From NCBI GenBank assembly GCA_018398585.1, contig JAGTTD010000026.1, forward strand, positions 1,431,001 through 1,495,000: a stretch of DNA of 64,000 bases, written 5' to 3'. Positions 23,669 to 35,315 of this stretch are shown here, one piece after another (position 1 is the first letter of the stretch; every line of letters begins with the position of its first letter). The notes under the pieces were generated by a model, which saw only the letters and a program-made list of their open reading frames with translations, was not told the origin of the DNA and did not search any database. The DNA is from Simmondsia chinensis (lineage: Eukaryota; Streptophyta; Magnoliopsida; Caryophyllales; Simmondsiaceae). The position numbers and the translations under genes were made by a program.

Positions 23669-23997
23669 AGATATTTTTGAAAGAAATTTTAGATGTTTTT
23701 GTGCAAAATATTGCACTTTTAAAAAAAATTTAGCAAAATATCATAAATTTAAAAATATTTAACAAACTAATATAGTTTACTATTTATAATCTTTTACACG
23801 TTTTTTTGGATGGATTACAAGGTATAAAACATGTTGCACAACATCCGAGACGTCGTGCAACATATTAAATTTTTTTAATTTTTTTTTAAATTTATGGTCG
23901 CACGACGTCATGCAACCGGTGATAATATTAAATTTTTTTTATTTTTTTAAATTTATATTATACAAAAAATATATATGCTTTAAGAATAATAAAAGAA

Positions 23998-24060
23998 CTA
24001 GTAGTCTAGTAGTAAGGGTGCCTTTACAAGCTTTTCAAAGTCGTGGGTTTGAATCCCCTT
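23998..24060 (+). other. tRNA-like Pol III box pair in left foldback arm
   Basis: TAGTCTAGTAG (24002-24012) fits the A-box consensus and GGTTTGAATCC (24046-24056) fits the B box with one change. Spacing suits a tRNA, but no acceptor stem pairs around them, so this is a tRNA-derived relic. Confidence 0.5.
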
Positions 24061-24253
24061 ATACCTATTTTTTTATGACTTTTATTCAAATTTTTTTTTT
24101 TTATACTAATGGTAAAACTTTTATTTAACTTTTATCTTTGTCTTCTACTCCTCTTTCATATAATATTTTATTTTACTTTAAATAAATTTATTAACTTATA
24201 AATAATAATCATTAAATTTTATTTCTTATATGCTAATATATCTACTTTTTAAT

Positions 24254-24549
24254 TGTTTCGGGGTTTTTTGGTTGGGATCTTTTAAGGGAGAACCGGGCTC
24301 AAGTTCCTTGCTTTCTTGTTGTAATTCTTGCTATATTTATAGTAGATGGGGATGGGTTTGTTGGCGTTATGTAGGAAAAAATCCTACCTAGGGGTGATGG
24401 AGAAAAAAGTACCGCCTAGAGGTGATAGAGGAAAGAGTACCGCCTAGGGGTGATAAGCAATTTCCAGGAGGGTTTCTTTGGCGTCTTTAGTTTAGTGCTA
24501 TTGGGCCAAGGTTGCGGTAAACACTCGTACGCTGGCGCTCCTCTTAACA
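24254..24549 (-). repeat. Left (3') LTR of gypsy element 2, 296 bp
   Basis: TGTTTCGGGG to TCTTAACA. It holds three short repeats of the GTACCGCCTAGGGGTGAT type at about 24380-24460, the counterpart of the ~20-bp repeats in element 1. The polypurine tract follows at 24550-24568. Confidence 0.92.
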
Positions 24550-24759
24550 GTTAGCCCCCCCACTTTGGAGTAAGAAGGTGCTTTTTACCCTCAATGTGTT
24601 TTGTTATAAATACCCCTGAGTGTGGGGTTAGTATTCCCAAAGGCCCTGGTTAAAAAAAGCGTGTCTTAGTTAGTTAGTTTTTATTAAGTGTCTAAGTTGA
24701 CTAAATAAAAAAACATTTGAGCTTTTATTTTTCCCTCGTTCACTTTCCTCCTTTTTATT

Positions 24760-25910
24760 ATGGATGATATTACTTGTGAAATTTGGTCGCGGCTTCCTGC
24801 CAAATCAATCTTAAGGTTTACTTGTGTATCGCTTGTTGCTCGTGACCTGCTTTTTTATTATGAAATTGTTAAAAGACAATCTTTTTGTTCTTTCAGCCGC
24901 AATGGTGACGGATTCTTTCTGCAGCCTGAAACTGACATAAGCCGTGATAATTTGGAGGTTTTTTCCTCTTCGGGAGATTTTTCTCCGGTTGTCCCTGTTG
25001 AGGTGTTGGAGGTTTTGACCGATAATGTTCGCATTTTGGGTGCGGAAGGCGGTTTACTGTTGTGCCGTGATTATAATCTTTCCCGACTGTTTGTCTGTAA
25101 CCCAGCTGTGGGGGTGCGCAAACTAGTTCCTCTTCCTGATGGAGTTTCCATGGGTTATGCTGATTCTCCTATGAATTTGGTATTTGGGTGCATTGATACT
25201 GCTGCGGATTTTGGTTATTATATTTACCTATTGGTACTGGACTTATCTCAGTCTTACTAGGGTCCTTGGTCTAGCGCGTATCATGTATACTTTTGGGATA
25301 ATAGTTGGAACTTTTGGGGAGTCTTGATGTGGGTCCCAGGAACGTCTCTCTCGTGGATCACGTTTGTTTGGGCGGAGAATTGTACTTTTTGTAGGATTGG
25401 GGACGCTATTTGGGGGATGCCCAAGCTTGCCCTTATATACTTCGATGGAATACAGCTACTGGCACTTCCTGCAGGATGTTATTTCCTGATGCGGTCTGTG
25501 AGAATCTTTTTGCCTATCGAGATGCTAAGATTTCCAAGTGGTGGGAGACTTCAGCAGACTCACCCGTCCTTTGTTTAGTTACGTTGAGGAGTCCGATTTT
25601 TACCGTGTGGACTTTGTCTCATTCAGAGGATCCTATGTCTTGGGAGAGACAGTTTTGCTTGTACATCCGTTTACCTTGGTCTGGAGGTAGATGGGATCCG
25701 GTTATTACTAGTTTTACTGTGTCAAGGGAGCACTTGGCTTTTACTGCTCATAATCAAGTATTTCGGTGTGCTCTTCATGGGGATTTGCCCGGGCACATAG
25801 TGTATTTGGGGAATCATCGTTGTGATTCCCAAGCGCAGCTGTTTTCTTATTCCTGGTCTTTATTTCGGTGCGGTAATGCTCCAATAGTGCCATTTGCGGC
25901 CTTTGTGTGA
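24760..25910 (+). pseudogene. F-box-like protein gene carried antisense in gypsy element 2
   Basis: Begins MDDITCEIWSRLPAKSILRF, a clear F-box start, with Lys where element 1 has its early stop. Open for 166 codons to a TAG at 25258-25260 (TGG in element 1). A single-base deletion near 25315 shifts the frame. The original frame resumes and is open from 25410 to TGA at 25908-25910, ending VPFAAFV. The two copies carry different lesions, so the ancestral gene was a full frame of about 383 codons. TATAAATA lies upstream at 24605-24612. Confidence 0.72.
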
Positions 25911-26310
25911 AAGGTCTTATGGCTTTATGAAGATCTGAAATGGTAGTGGCGGGGAACTTGTTATTTTTTGGAAGGGTGTTGACTTCCCTTGTGCCAGGCT
26001 TATTTTGTTATGATATCAACCTTGTATAATATTGCTTTGTATAGCAGTACTTTTAGTGGACTATTTTGTTAAGGAGTTTTATCCTGCTCGTTGTTTATAT
26101 AGGTTTTTGCTTTTGTATAAAGTGTGGCTGAGTCCTTAGATCCAATTCTTCCTTCTTTTATTTATGCTTTTTGTTTGTGCCAGAGTGAATGCTATTTGCT
26201 GGCTTTTTGAATGACGCATTGTGAATTTGGCGGGTTACTTTCTGCCACTGGTGATCTACCATTTACTTGGAGTGAGGGCCTCTTTAGTTGTGGATTTTTA
26301 TATTAGTGGG
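25911..26310 (+). other. Region between the F-box gene and the 62-bp array (element 2)
   Basis: About 400 bp of T-rich DNA with no gene, corresponding to 10924-11261 in element 1; probably F-box gene 3' untranslated sequence. Confidence 0.35.
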
Positions 26311-26885
26311 TGCATACTGCCAGTCCCGGTGTTAGGTGGGACTTATATAACTGCGGACACTCTACTGGGGAGAGTATACCGCCAGTCCCGATGTTAGGTG
26401 GGACTCGTATGACTGCGGATTCTCTACTGGAGAGAGTATACCACCAGTCCCAATATTAGGTGGGACTTATATAACTGCAGATTCTCTACTGGAGAGAGTA
26501 TACCGCCAGTCCCGATATTAGGTGGGACTTGTATAACTGCGGACTCTCTACTGGGGAGAGTATACCGCTAGTCCCGATATTAGGTGGGACTCATATAACT
26601 ACGGATTCTCTACTGGAGAGAGTATACCGTCAGTCCCGATGTTAGGTGGGACTTGTATAACTGCGGACTCTCTACTGGGGAGAGTATACCGCCAATCCTG
26701 ATGTTAAGTGGGACTCGTATAACTGTGGATTCTCTACTGGAGAGAGTATACCTCCAGTCCCGATATTAGGTGGGACTTGTACAACTGCGGATTCTCTACT
26801 GGGGCGAATATAACCCCAGTCCCGATGTTAGGTGGGACTCGTATAACTGCGGATTCTCTACTGGGGAGAATATACCACCAGTTAT
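26311..26885. repeat. 62-bp tandem repeat, about nine copies, element 2
   Basis: AGTCCC recurs at 26322, 26384 and 26446 and onward at the same 62-bp spacing to about 26880. Units carry AGTCCC...GGGACT and a second inverted pair around CTCT.CTGG..AGAG. Period and hairpin match the element 1 array although the base sequence has diverged, so the hairpin may be the maintained feature. Confidence 0.92.
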
Positions 26886-26999
26886 GACTTCATGCCCTCA
26901 ATATGGCTGAGGATAAATCGTCACTGGCGGTTTCCTTATAGGTAGGGACTGGTTTAAGCGATATTATTGGTGACCTTGTCCATGGTTTCTTGTTAGCGG

Positions 27000-27656
27000 A
27001 AGTTTAGTAGAAAGCCTCCCAGTGGGTAGAGGCTAGAAATCATTTAAACTAAGATAAATAGCTTAAGTAGGGCGGTTAAAAGCCTCAGTTAGTAAAGGGG
27101 CTGGGTTAAATAAAATCATTCAAACTAAATTATTGAGGCAAAGTAACTAAACGCCCCCAGCCGGCAAAAGGCTGGGTAGAACAATCCATTTAAGCCAAAG
27201 TAAACAACTTAGGTAATGCTAAACAAAAAGCCCCCAGCCAGTAAGGCTAGGTAAAATAAAACAATCCATTTAAACCAAAGTAAACAACCTAGATAACGTT
27301 AATCAAAAAGCCCCCAGCCGGGTCAAGGCTGGGTTAAACAAACTATTCAAACTACAGTAAACAACTTTGGTAACGTTGAACAAAAAGCCCCCAGCTGGTA
27401 AGGGCTGGGTTAAACAAACTATTCAAACTAAAGTAAACAACTTAGGTAACGTTAAAAAAAAAAGCCCCCAGCCGGTAAGGCTGGGTAAAATAAAACAATC
27501 CATTTAAACCAAAGTAAACAACTTAGGTAACGTTAAACAAAAAGCCCCCAGCCGGTAAGGCTGGGTAAAATAAAACAATCCTTTTAAACCAAAGTAAACA
27601 ACTTAGGTAACGTTAAACAAAAAGTCCCCCAGCCGTTAAAGCTGGGTTCTGGGTTT
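27000..27656. repeat. ~80-bp tandem repeat, about eight copies, element 2
   Basis: CCCCCAGCCGGTAAGGCTGG-type hairpins recur near 27149, 27231, 27310, 27387, 27466, 27547 and 27626, each preceded by an A-rich AACTTAGGTAACGTTAAAC segment. The first units are degenerate. Equivalent to 11650-12772 in element 1, with fewer copies. Confidence 0.9.
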
Positions 27657-28250
27657 ACTCAGGGGCGCAGTATTCGAGGCTTCTTAAATATGAGGCAACA
27701 TGTAGCCACGCCCTTCCTTTGGTTGTCATTTCTTATTTTGGGGCATTTATGACCCGCTTTATTTCTAAACCCTAAACCCCTTTTCCTTCCTCTTCAGCGA
27801 TTTCTTCCCCTTTCCTCAGAAACCTCCATCTCTTCCTTCTACTTATACCCAGTTTTTACCCTGATTCCAAGGTAATTTATTGTTAGTTTGATGGTATTTT
27901 GTTGGACTTAAAGTTTGATTTTGGCTTTTTTCCGAGCATTTTCCTTATTTTCCCAAAGTTTTCGAACTTCGAACAGTTTTTTCAGGGTTTTCAAGGGAGA
28001 ATCTGATGAAAATGTCCAAATTATCAATGAATTTCTTGCGAATTTGGCCACGAGCCTGGTAATTGAGGTGGGGGTGCTTCTCGACCAAGTGGTGCCCCCT
28101 TTTGTTGCTGGCCCGGTTCTGGGAATGCCTCCTTGTCCTCTGAGACAAATACTTTTGATTTGCCCATAGGGAGCTCTGGTGAGCTGCCCCAAAATTATCA
28201 GGGTAAGGCTCTCTAATTTGACTTTTTCTCTTTCTTTTCCTTTTTAGAGC

Positions 28251-30966
28251 ATGGCTCCAAAAAGAGCGCAGTAAGGTCGTGGCCACAAGGGTGGAACCGG
28301 GGGAACTTCTTTGGAAGAGGGTTTGATGATAGAGCTGTTGTCGCGGCTAGCTTCTTTACCTACACAGTCTCTGAAGGAGGAGGCGGTTCGTGCCCAAATC
28401 CCGGATGTGGCGCTAACGCCTCCTTTGGGGTCATTTGTATCTTCTCTGTCTACCGCTGAGGCGATGAAGCAGTTTCGAGATAAGTTCTACTTCCCTGCTG
28501 ATTATGAGATTATAAGACCGGGGGAGAATGACAATATTTTGTTCCCACGTCACCCCGGCTCTTTTTCGGTTACCGTGGATTCTTTGGAGGCAGGGTTGAG
28601 ATTTCCCTTGCCGAGTATACTGGAGTGGGTTTTTAGACAGTATTCTTTGTGCCCTAGTCAAATTAGCCCCAATGGATTTAGGAACATTTATGGGTACTTA
28701 GTCACCTGTTACGCGGCGGGATTAACCCCTTCTACACGCAGTTTTGATTATTTATTCAAGGCTAGGAAAATAAGGGGGGTAGTGACGTTTGAGGGCAAGG
28801 CCGGGGTGAAGTTTGTGGAAAATAATCCCTCTAAGTTGAATTTTTGGCAGGGTAAATTTGTTTGGGTGAGGCCTTCACAACCTTTACTCCTTCCTACATA
28901 TTGGACTAAAGTAAATAAGAGCAATATCCCTTCAGAAGCCGAACTTTCCTCTCTTGATAGGGAGCTGGTTCGATATTTTGAGAGGGATTTCGGCTCACAG
29001 TTTGTAGCTGTCAAGGAAGTTTTGGCTCAGGAGCATGTGCTTATAAAAGCAGGTTTATGTGCTCGACCGGTCAGTGGTAAGCGAATTCTTTGCTCAAGGG
29101 AAGAAGTTTTTCTGTTCTTTTTGATTTATCATAACCTGCTTTTGGTTTTTGCAGGGCAGGAGGTTGATATGGATATTGTTCAGCTCACGGAAGCTTGCCT
29201 CCAAGGCGCCAGCAAGGCTGAGGGGAGAGGAAAGAGGGTTGCCGTGGGCCAGAAGGTTTCCAAGAAGGGAAAAAGAGCTTCTGCTGAGAGCAGAGAAGAG
29301 TCCTCCAGGGAGTCTCCGCCCCCAAAGAAACAAAGAAAAACCAGAAGCGAGGCTCAAGTGGAGGGGCCTTCTATGAGAATATCTGCCTCTCAAGGAGGCG
29401 TGCCCAGAGTCCCTGTTGTACAAGCTTCTCCTACTTTGGAGAGGCCTCCTCTTGCCTTGAGTACTCATGAGGTGGTACCTGAAGCGTCTCAATTGGAAAG
29501 GAGTGCCCCTTGCCCTGAACCTCAGTCAGTAGAGGCGGCATCCGTACCCAGTCCTGGTGATGAGATGCCAGGCGTTTCACCTGAGGCCTTAGTTTGTTCA
29601 TCAGGAGACGTAACCGTTACCGTCGCCATTGATCCAATTCAGCCTTCGCCTCCTCCATTAGGAAGGTCAACCGAAAGTGTGTCCGTCACCGTCGCTATGG
29701 AATCAATTGCGCCTCTACCTGGTGGGATAGAGACTACGGCCACTACTGTCTCTATGGAGCCCCCAGTTCTTTTGTCGGGGGATACAACAAAAAATGCCCC
29801 TGCTGCCGTTGAGACAGAGGCGGTTGAGTTTAGCGCTCAGGGAGAGACACCAAGGGTAAGCGAGAGAACGACGGTTGAAGGAGCCCCTGAAGTGTCTATT
29901 CAACAGGGAGCGGTTTCAGGGGAAGATGTACCGGAAAGGGTTCCGTCTTCCGTTGAGCCGCCAAGCCAGTTGCCCCCTTCTAATCCTTTGTTTGGCGATG
30001 TAGACTTTGGGGTTGGTTGGGGTTCTGATAGGTTTCCTCCTTCATTTAGAATTGATCTTTCAGCCATACCGGATCCTTTTCACGGTATTTCCTTTGGGTC
30101 GGCACCTCCCCCGTTGGATGGTAGAGCAGCCGTCGGCGGTGGGAGCTTTTCTCCTGAAGTCCCTTCCTTTGATAGTTCTTCTACCCTCTCCCCATGTGAG
30201 GGCGTGGATCTTATTCGAAGAGCAAGTCTGGTTGTACTTCCTTCAGAAGTGCCACCGGTTGCTACAGGAGATACGGTTGTCACTTATGCTTTAAAGGTAG
30301 CGTTTCTACTATGTTTTGATATTTTATGGCCGCTTTTGGACTCACATGTTTGCGGTGTGGCTGCAGATTAGTTCGTGGTCTTCCGCCATGGTTTTGGGGT
30401 GGTTTCAAGGGAAGGAGGCAGCAACTAGAGAGCTCGCTCGCTTGGAGGGAGAAAACAGGAACTTAGCCGTGGAGATATAGGGGATGAAGACAGCTAGGGA
30501 AGAAGAGGCCCAAACACTTTTGCTGCTGCACAAAGAGAGGGACACGGCAGTGGAGGACGCGCAGAGAATTCGTGAAGAGAAGGAGAGAGCAATAACGGAG
30601 GCCCAAAGTCTCCGAGAAGCGCAAGGAAAGACTTTTCTAGAAGCGCAAGGACTAAGGGAGGAGTTAATGTCCTGTCAGGCGCGTTTAGAGAAGCTTCAAG
30701 ATGAGGTGCGATGCCGCCAGGCGGAGGGGTCTAGGGCTATGGAGAGTGTTGTAGGGGTTGTTTCTCTATTCAAAGCTAGTGAAGAGTTTCACGGTTTGAT
30801 GAGCTCTTCTTACTGGCGGGGTTTTATCTCAGGTCTCTCCAGTTTTGCTCGCCGTTTGCTTCAGAATCGTCCTGGTTTAGGCCAGGAATTACTTCAACAA
30901 GTGGCTGACCAGCTTCACCAAGATATTTCACGCTCAAGAGAGGGAACCTGTGGCAGATCTTCTTAG
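28251..30966 (+). pseudogene. Second antisense gene, 'putative gypsy type transposon'-like (element 2)
   Basis: Starts MAPKR, then a TAA at codon 8; 686 codons are open from 28311 to 30371. Order: N-terminal region with FRDKFYFPADYE and FPRHPGSFSVTVDSLEAGLRF; a Transposase_28-like block (CPSQISPNGFRNIYGYLV); basic KKGKRASAESREESS; a Pro/Val/Glu-rich middle. GT-AG candidate introns lie at 29077-29154 (78 bp, in frame, no stop) and 30297-30366. After the second splice the frame continues ISSWSSAM into a coiled coil, is cut by TAG at 30478-30480 (CAG in element 1), and resumes to 30966 with SSYWRGFISGLSSF. Role unknown. Confidence 0.65.
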
Positions 30967-30988
30967 TTGCTTTCCGTCCTAGAGTCTT

Positions 30989-31022
<34 letters not shown>

Positions 31023-31362
31023 TCCCCTCCTTTTTTTTTTTGAGAAGGCATGTAATTATACTTTTGAGATAGATATGAGTTCCCCCTACTATAGGAGGAA
31101 TCCTCCTCTTTTCGGGCACATATTTTTGCCTTCCTTGTAACTATGGTGTATGCGTACATTTTGTCTTGCCATGTTCCAACGGTGGCGTTCTAGTTGATGT
31201 TCATAAGTTGTAACGCATAATATTATATAGCATATACTAATATATCAGCGTACATTTTCCGCAACTATGTAAACTTCAAGATACTCATATCTGCTACTTT
31301 TGGATAGCTAAATGCTTTTTGAAATCCTACCGCAGTATATATGATGGGAGGGACGCGATCTA
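30967..31362. repeat. Homopolymer-rich convergent region (element 2)
   Basis: Contains 29 consecutive Cs (30991-31019) and a T-run just after the stop of the second antisense gene, then AT-rich DNA up to the end of pol. Element 1 has a T-tract instead of the C run. Confidence 0.6.
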
Positions 31363-32628
31363 TTATGTGTAGTATTTCTTAAGATTTTTCATGTTCCACG
31401 ATCGCGGTACCTCAGTGCTGTCGAGGCGTTGTAACTTGTAGCTTCTGTTTCCTAATTTTGCGCTCACACGATAGGGACCTTCCCAGTTGGCGACTACCTT
31501 CCCTGATCCGATACCGCGAGTAATGTTTGCTCGACGTAGAACTAGATCCCCTAACTCCACGCTCCTAGGCCTTACATGTTTATTGTAGTGCTGGGATATT
31601 CGCTGTTTCTGAGCCGTTATACGGAGGAGAGCATTTTCCCTGATTTCGTCGATTAAATCAAGGGAGTGTCTCCGCAATTCTCCATTTTCAGGTTGACAGT
31701 ACCTCTGGACCCGGTGGCTGGGCTCTCCCACTTCTACCGGGATTACGGCCTCGGCACCGTAAACCAACATGAAAGGGGTTTCGCCTGTGGCCACTCAGTA
31801 GACTGTACGGTGGGCCCAAAGAACACTAGGTAGCTCTTCTAGCCACTAACCTTTTGCGTCATCCAATCTTCATCGTAATCCAACAAGTATTTGTTTGTTT
31901 TCGGCTTCTACTTGTCCATTACTTTGCGGGTAGGCCACAGAGGTGAAGTGGAGGGCAATCTTTATGTGCTGGCAGTAGTTCCAGAATCGTGGTGAGCTGA
32001 ACTGTGTTTCGTAATCCGTTATGATGGCTCGTGGAATTCCGAAACGTGTTATAATGTTTTTCCACAGAAATTGGCGGGTGACATTGTCCGTGATCATGGC
32101 TACCGCCTCTGCTTCTACCCATTTACTAAAGTAGTCCACAGCCACTACTAGAAATTTTCTTTGCCCGCTAGCCAATGGGAATGGACCCAGAATATCCACC
32201 CCCCATTGATCAAAAGGTATTGGATCAATGATGGGGTGTAGCGGTACCGCTGGAGCATGAATTAGCGGTGCGAATTTCTGGCACTTATCACATTTTTGGA
32301 CCAACGTGCCAGCATCCATTTCTATGGTAGACCAAAAGTATCCAGTTCTAAGTGCCATTTCGGTTAATGTTCGCTTCCCAATGTGTACTCCGCAAATTCC
32401 TTCGTGGATTTTCGTTAGCACATAATTTCCTTCTTCTTGGGTTAGGCATTTCAGTAGAGGGTATGTGAATGATCTTTTATAGAGCTGTTGGTTGATTATC
32501 ACAAAACGGGTTTCTTGCCTTTGCAGCTTTCGCACTTCATTTTTGTCTGCGGGTATCTTGTTCTGAAGAATGAAATCCAAAATGGGACGCATCCATCCCT
32601 CTTCATATTGTATTTGAATTACGTCCAT
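31363..32628 (-). pseudogene. gypsy element 2 integrase
   Basis: Open 32628-31870 with HIGKRTLTEMALRTGYFW, CDKCQKF, WGVDILGPF and NGQVEAENKQ. After stops near 31800-31860 the C-terminal part is open again (31794-31363) with GETPFMLVYG. The second core position reads TDYETQ where element 1 has IDNGTQ: Asp is kept but the following residues are altered. Confidence 0.85.
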
Positions 32629-32699
32629 ATGAGGGGGTCGGTTTGGGTATTTTATGTTGACCTCTTGTTCTGTACGCGTCCTTCTTCCCTTTCCACTGT

Positions 32700-33392
32700 G
32701 TGCTTGAGGCCAGCATGCCGACTTAGCTTGTCAGTGCGTTTATTGTCCTCTCAAGAGATTCCTCGTATACTGAAGCTTTCTAGCCCGAAGCTTCTTTGCT
32801 GGACCAGGCCAAGGTACTGTGCTAGGTGGGGTTCTTTTACTCCGTACTTTCCGGTTACCTGGTTCACTACTAGTTCTGAGTTACTGAAGATCTCAACATG
32901 CCTAGCGCTTGCGGCCCTAGCGTAGTCGATACCTAGAATTAGGGCCTCGTATTCAGTTTCATTATTAGTGGCATCAAAATTAAGCCTTACTGCATACTCT
33001 GCGTATTCTCATCAGCACAATGCCCGCACCGTTGCCCTTTGGTTGACGGAACCGTCTATGAATAGTTTCCAAAGATGATTCTCCTTGGGGGGAGTTGCTA
33101 GCTCAAGCATTTCGAAATCGCATTCTACCAAAAAGTCGGCCAGGGCCTGTGCCTTGATGGCTTGGCGAGGTGAGTATCGTATGTCATGCTCCGAAAGTTC
33201 TACTACCCATTTCAACATTCTTCTAGAGCAGTCCAGTTTTGCCAGCAATTTTCGGAAAGGGAGATGAGTGTGCACAGTTATGGTATGGGCCTGGAAATAA
33301 GGTCTCAGCTTGCGTGCGGCTATGACTAAGGCCAGCGCGATATTTTCGATGGCATGGTATCTCTTTTCTGCGTTCTTAAGGGACTGACTCAC
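32700..33392 (-). pseudogene. gypsy element 2 tandem RNase H domains
   Basis: The first RNase H is open 33392-33012 (KLRPYFQAH, WVVELSEHDIRYSPR) and runs directly into KLFIDGSVNQ, the start of the second RNase H. The frame then breaks; the remainder, including the FSDSEL-like stretch, lies in other frames toward 32700. This copy shows the junction that the G run hides in element 1. Confidence 0.78.
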
Positions 33393-33499
33393 AAAGTGTA
33401 TCGGGAGTTTCTACCCTCGCGATCAGCTACCAGTATGGCACTGGTGGTGTTTTCCGAGATGGCTAAGTAAATGCTTAGATTTTCATTTGGCTTAGGGGA

Positions 33500-35277
33500 G
33501 GTAATGATGGGAAGATGTGCCAGTTACTGTTTTAGTTGATGGAAGGCGTGTTCGCATTCTTCATTCCAACAAAAGGGTTGTTTCTTTCACAATGTTTTGA
33601 AGAACGGCAACGCCTTTTCGGCAGAACGGCTAATGAATCAGTTAAGGGAGGCCATGCAGCCGGCAAGCTTCTGGGGTGATCCCATTTCGAGAATGGCGCG
33701 TATCTTTCTAGGGTTGGCTTCGATCCCTCTAGTGCTGACAATAAATCCTAAGAATTTTCCTTCAGGTACCGCGAATGAGCATTTCTCTGGGTTAAGTTTC
33801 ATTTGATACCGTTTGAGTGCTTCCAGAGCTTCTCTTAGGTCTTCAACGTGATTCGGATTTTTTCGGGACTTAACTATCATGTCATCCATGTAAACCTCCA
33901 TGTTGCGACCGATTTGGGAATCAAAAATTTTATTGACTAGCCGTTGATACGTGGCGCTGGCATTTTTGAGGCCAAATGGCATGACTTTGTAGCAGTACGT
34001 GCCTTCAGCTGTTATGAAGGAAGTTTTCTCTTCGTCACTCGGATACATTTGGATTTGATGGTACCCTGAGAAAGCGTCCATAAAACTGAATAACTCGCAA
34101 CCTGCCGTTGAGTCCACCAATTTATCTATTTTAGGAAGAGGGTAGGAGTCCTTTGGGCAGGCGTTATTGAGGTCTATGATATTGACGCACATTCTCCAAT
34201 TTTCGTTTTCCTTTTTTACCAGTACTACGTTGGTGAGCCATTCTGGGTAAGACACCTCCCTAATGATCCTGCTTGGATCAGCTTTTGTACCTCAAGCTTT
34301 ATGGTGTCAATGCGTTCGGTGCGAAAGTTACGCTTCCGCTGCTTGACCGGCTTTTTGTCAACCTGGACATTGAGTTGGTGAGTGATTGCTTCTGGCAGTA
34401 TTCCCGGCATCTCTTTAGCGAAAAAAGCGAAAACATTCCGGTACTATTTCAGGAGTTCACCGATCTTTTCCTTGAGGTGTTGAGGAAGTGAGGTGCCTAT
34501 ATAAGTGTGTCATCCTGGCTCCAGTTCGTATTTCTCCAGAGAGGAAAAGACCGTGCCTGGATTTGAGGATAACCTAGGCTCAGCTGGTTCGGTGGCTATT
34601 AAGGCTGAATCAGGAAAGTTATGATAATATTCGGAGAGTGAGCCCTGGCTACCGCGAATTGTCATGATGCCGTCGGTATCAGCTTCAAACTTCATGGCCA
34701 GATGATAGGTGGAAACCACGGCTCTTAGGGGGTTTAAGGAGGGTCTTCAAAGGATTATATTGTAGGCTGAGGGAGCATCTATGACCAAGAACTCGATTTT
34801 TATAGTGCGTTATCCCTCCTTTCCTTGAAAGGGCGCGGCTAAAAATATCTTCCCTTGGGGCACAACGGGATTCCTGGTGAACCCTACGATAGGGCTCGAT
34901 GCGGGAATAAGGGAGGAGATTGGCATTCCCATCTGGGCGTAGCAGTTCAGGAAGAGAACATCAACGGAGCTGCCTTGATAAACTAGGATCCTGTGCATGA
35001 TATACCCGCATATATTAGCGGTTACGACCAGAGGATCTTCTTGGCATGTATCAACCCCTTGGGCATCCTCCTCTGTGAAACTTATGCATTTTGGTCTAAG
35101 GAGTGCAAAACAGGGCTCCCTCCCCTTTTTCTCAGTTTTTTGTTTTTTGCGTACGAATGGCTCTCCCTTAGTGATGGCCACAATGACCTGGGGTGCTGTT
35201 TTGCTTGGGCCTGGGTCATTACCATCTTCACCGCGAGCTTTCCTTGTTTTTATCCTTTTCAAGTCCGCGTATTCCAC
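33500..35277 (-). pseudogene. gypsy element 2 protease-reverse transcriptase
   Basis: The protease segment (35277-34810) reads ILVYQGSS where element 1 reads ILVDQGSS, so the catalytic Asp codon is changed to Tyr and the protease is inactive as read. The RT is open mainly 34255-33638 with FSFMDAFSGYHQI and catalytic YMDDM. Several stops and frameshifts, for example near 34450 and 34260, interrupt the rest. Confidence 0.84.
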
Positions 35278-35315
35278 TCACTGACCTGTGCGCTTTGCTT
35301 CTTCCATGAGGGATT

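Noticed and set aside
23998..24060. tRNA gene
   Set aside because: A and B boxes are present but no acceptor stem or proper anticodon arm forms; the inverted copy at 37440-37515 has the same defect.
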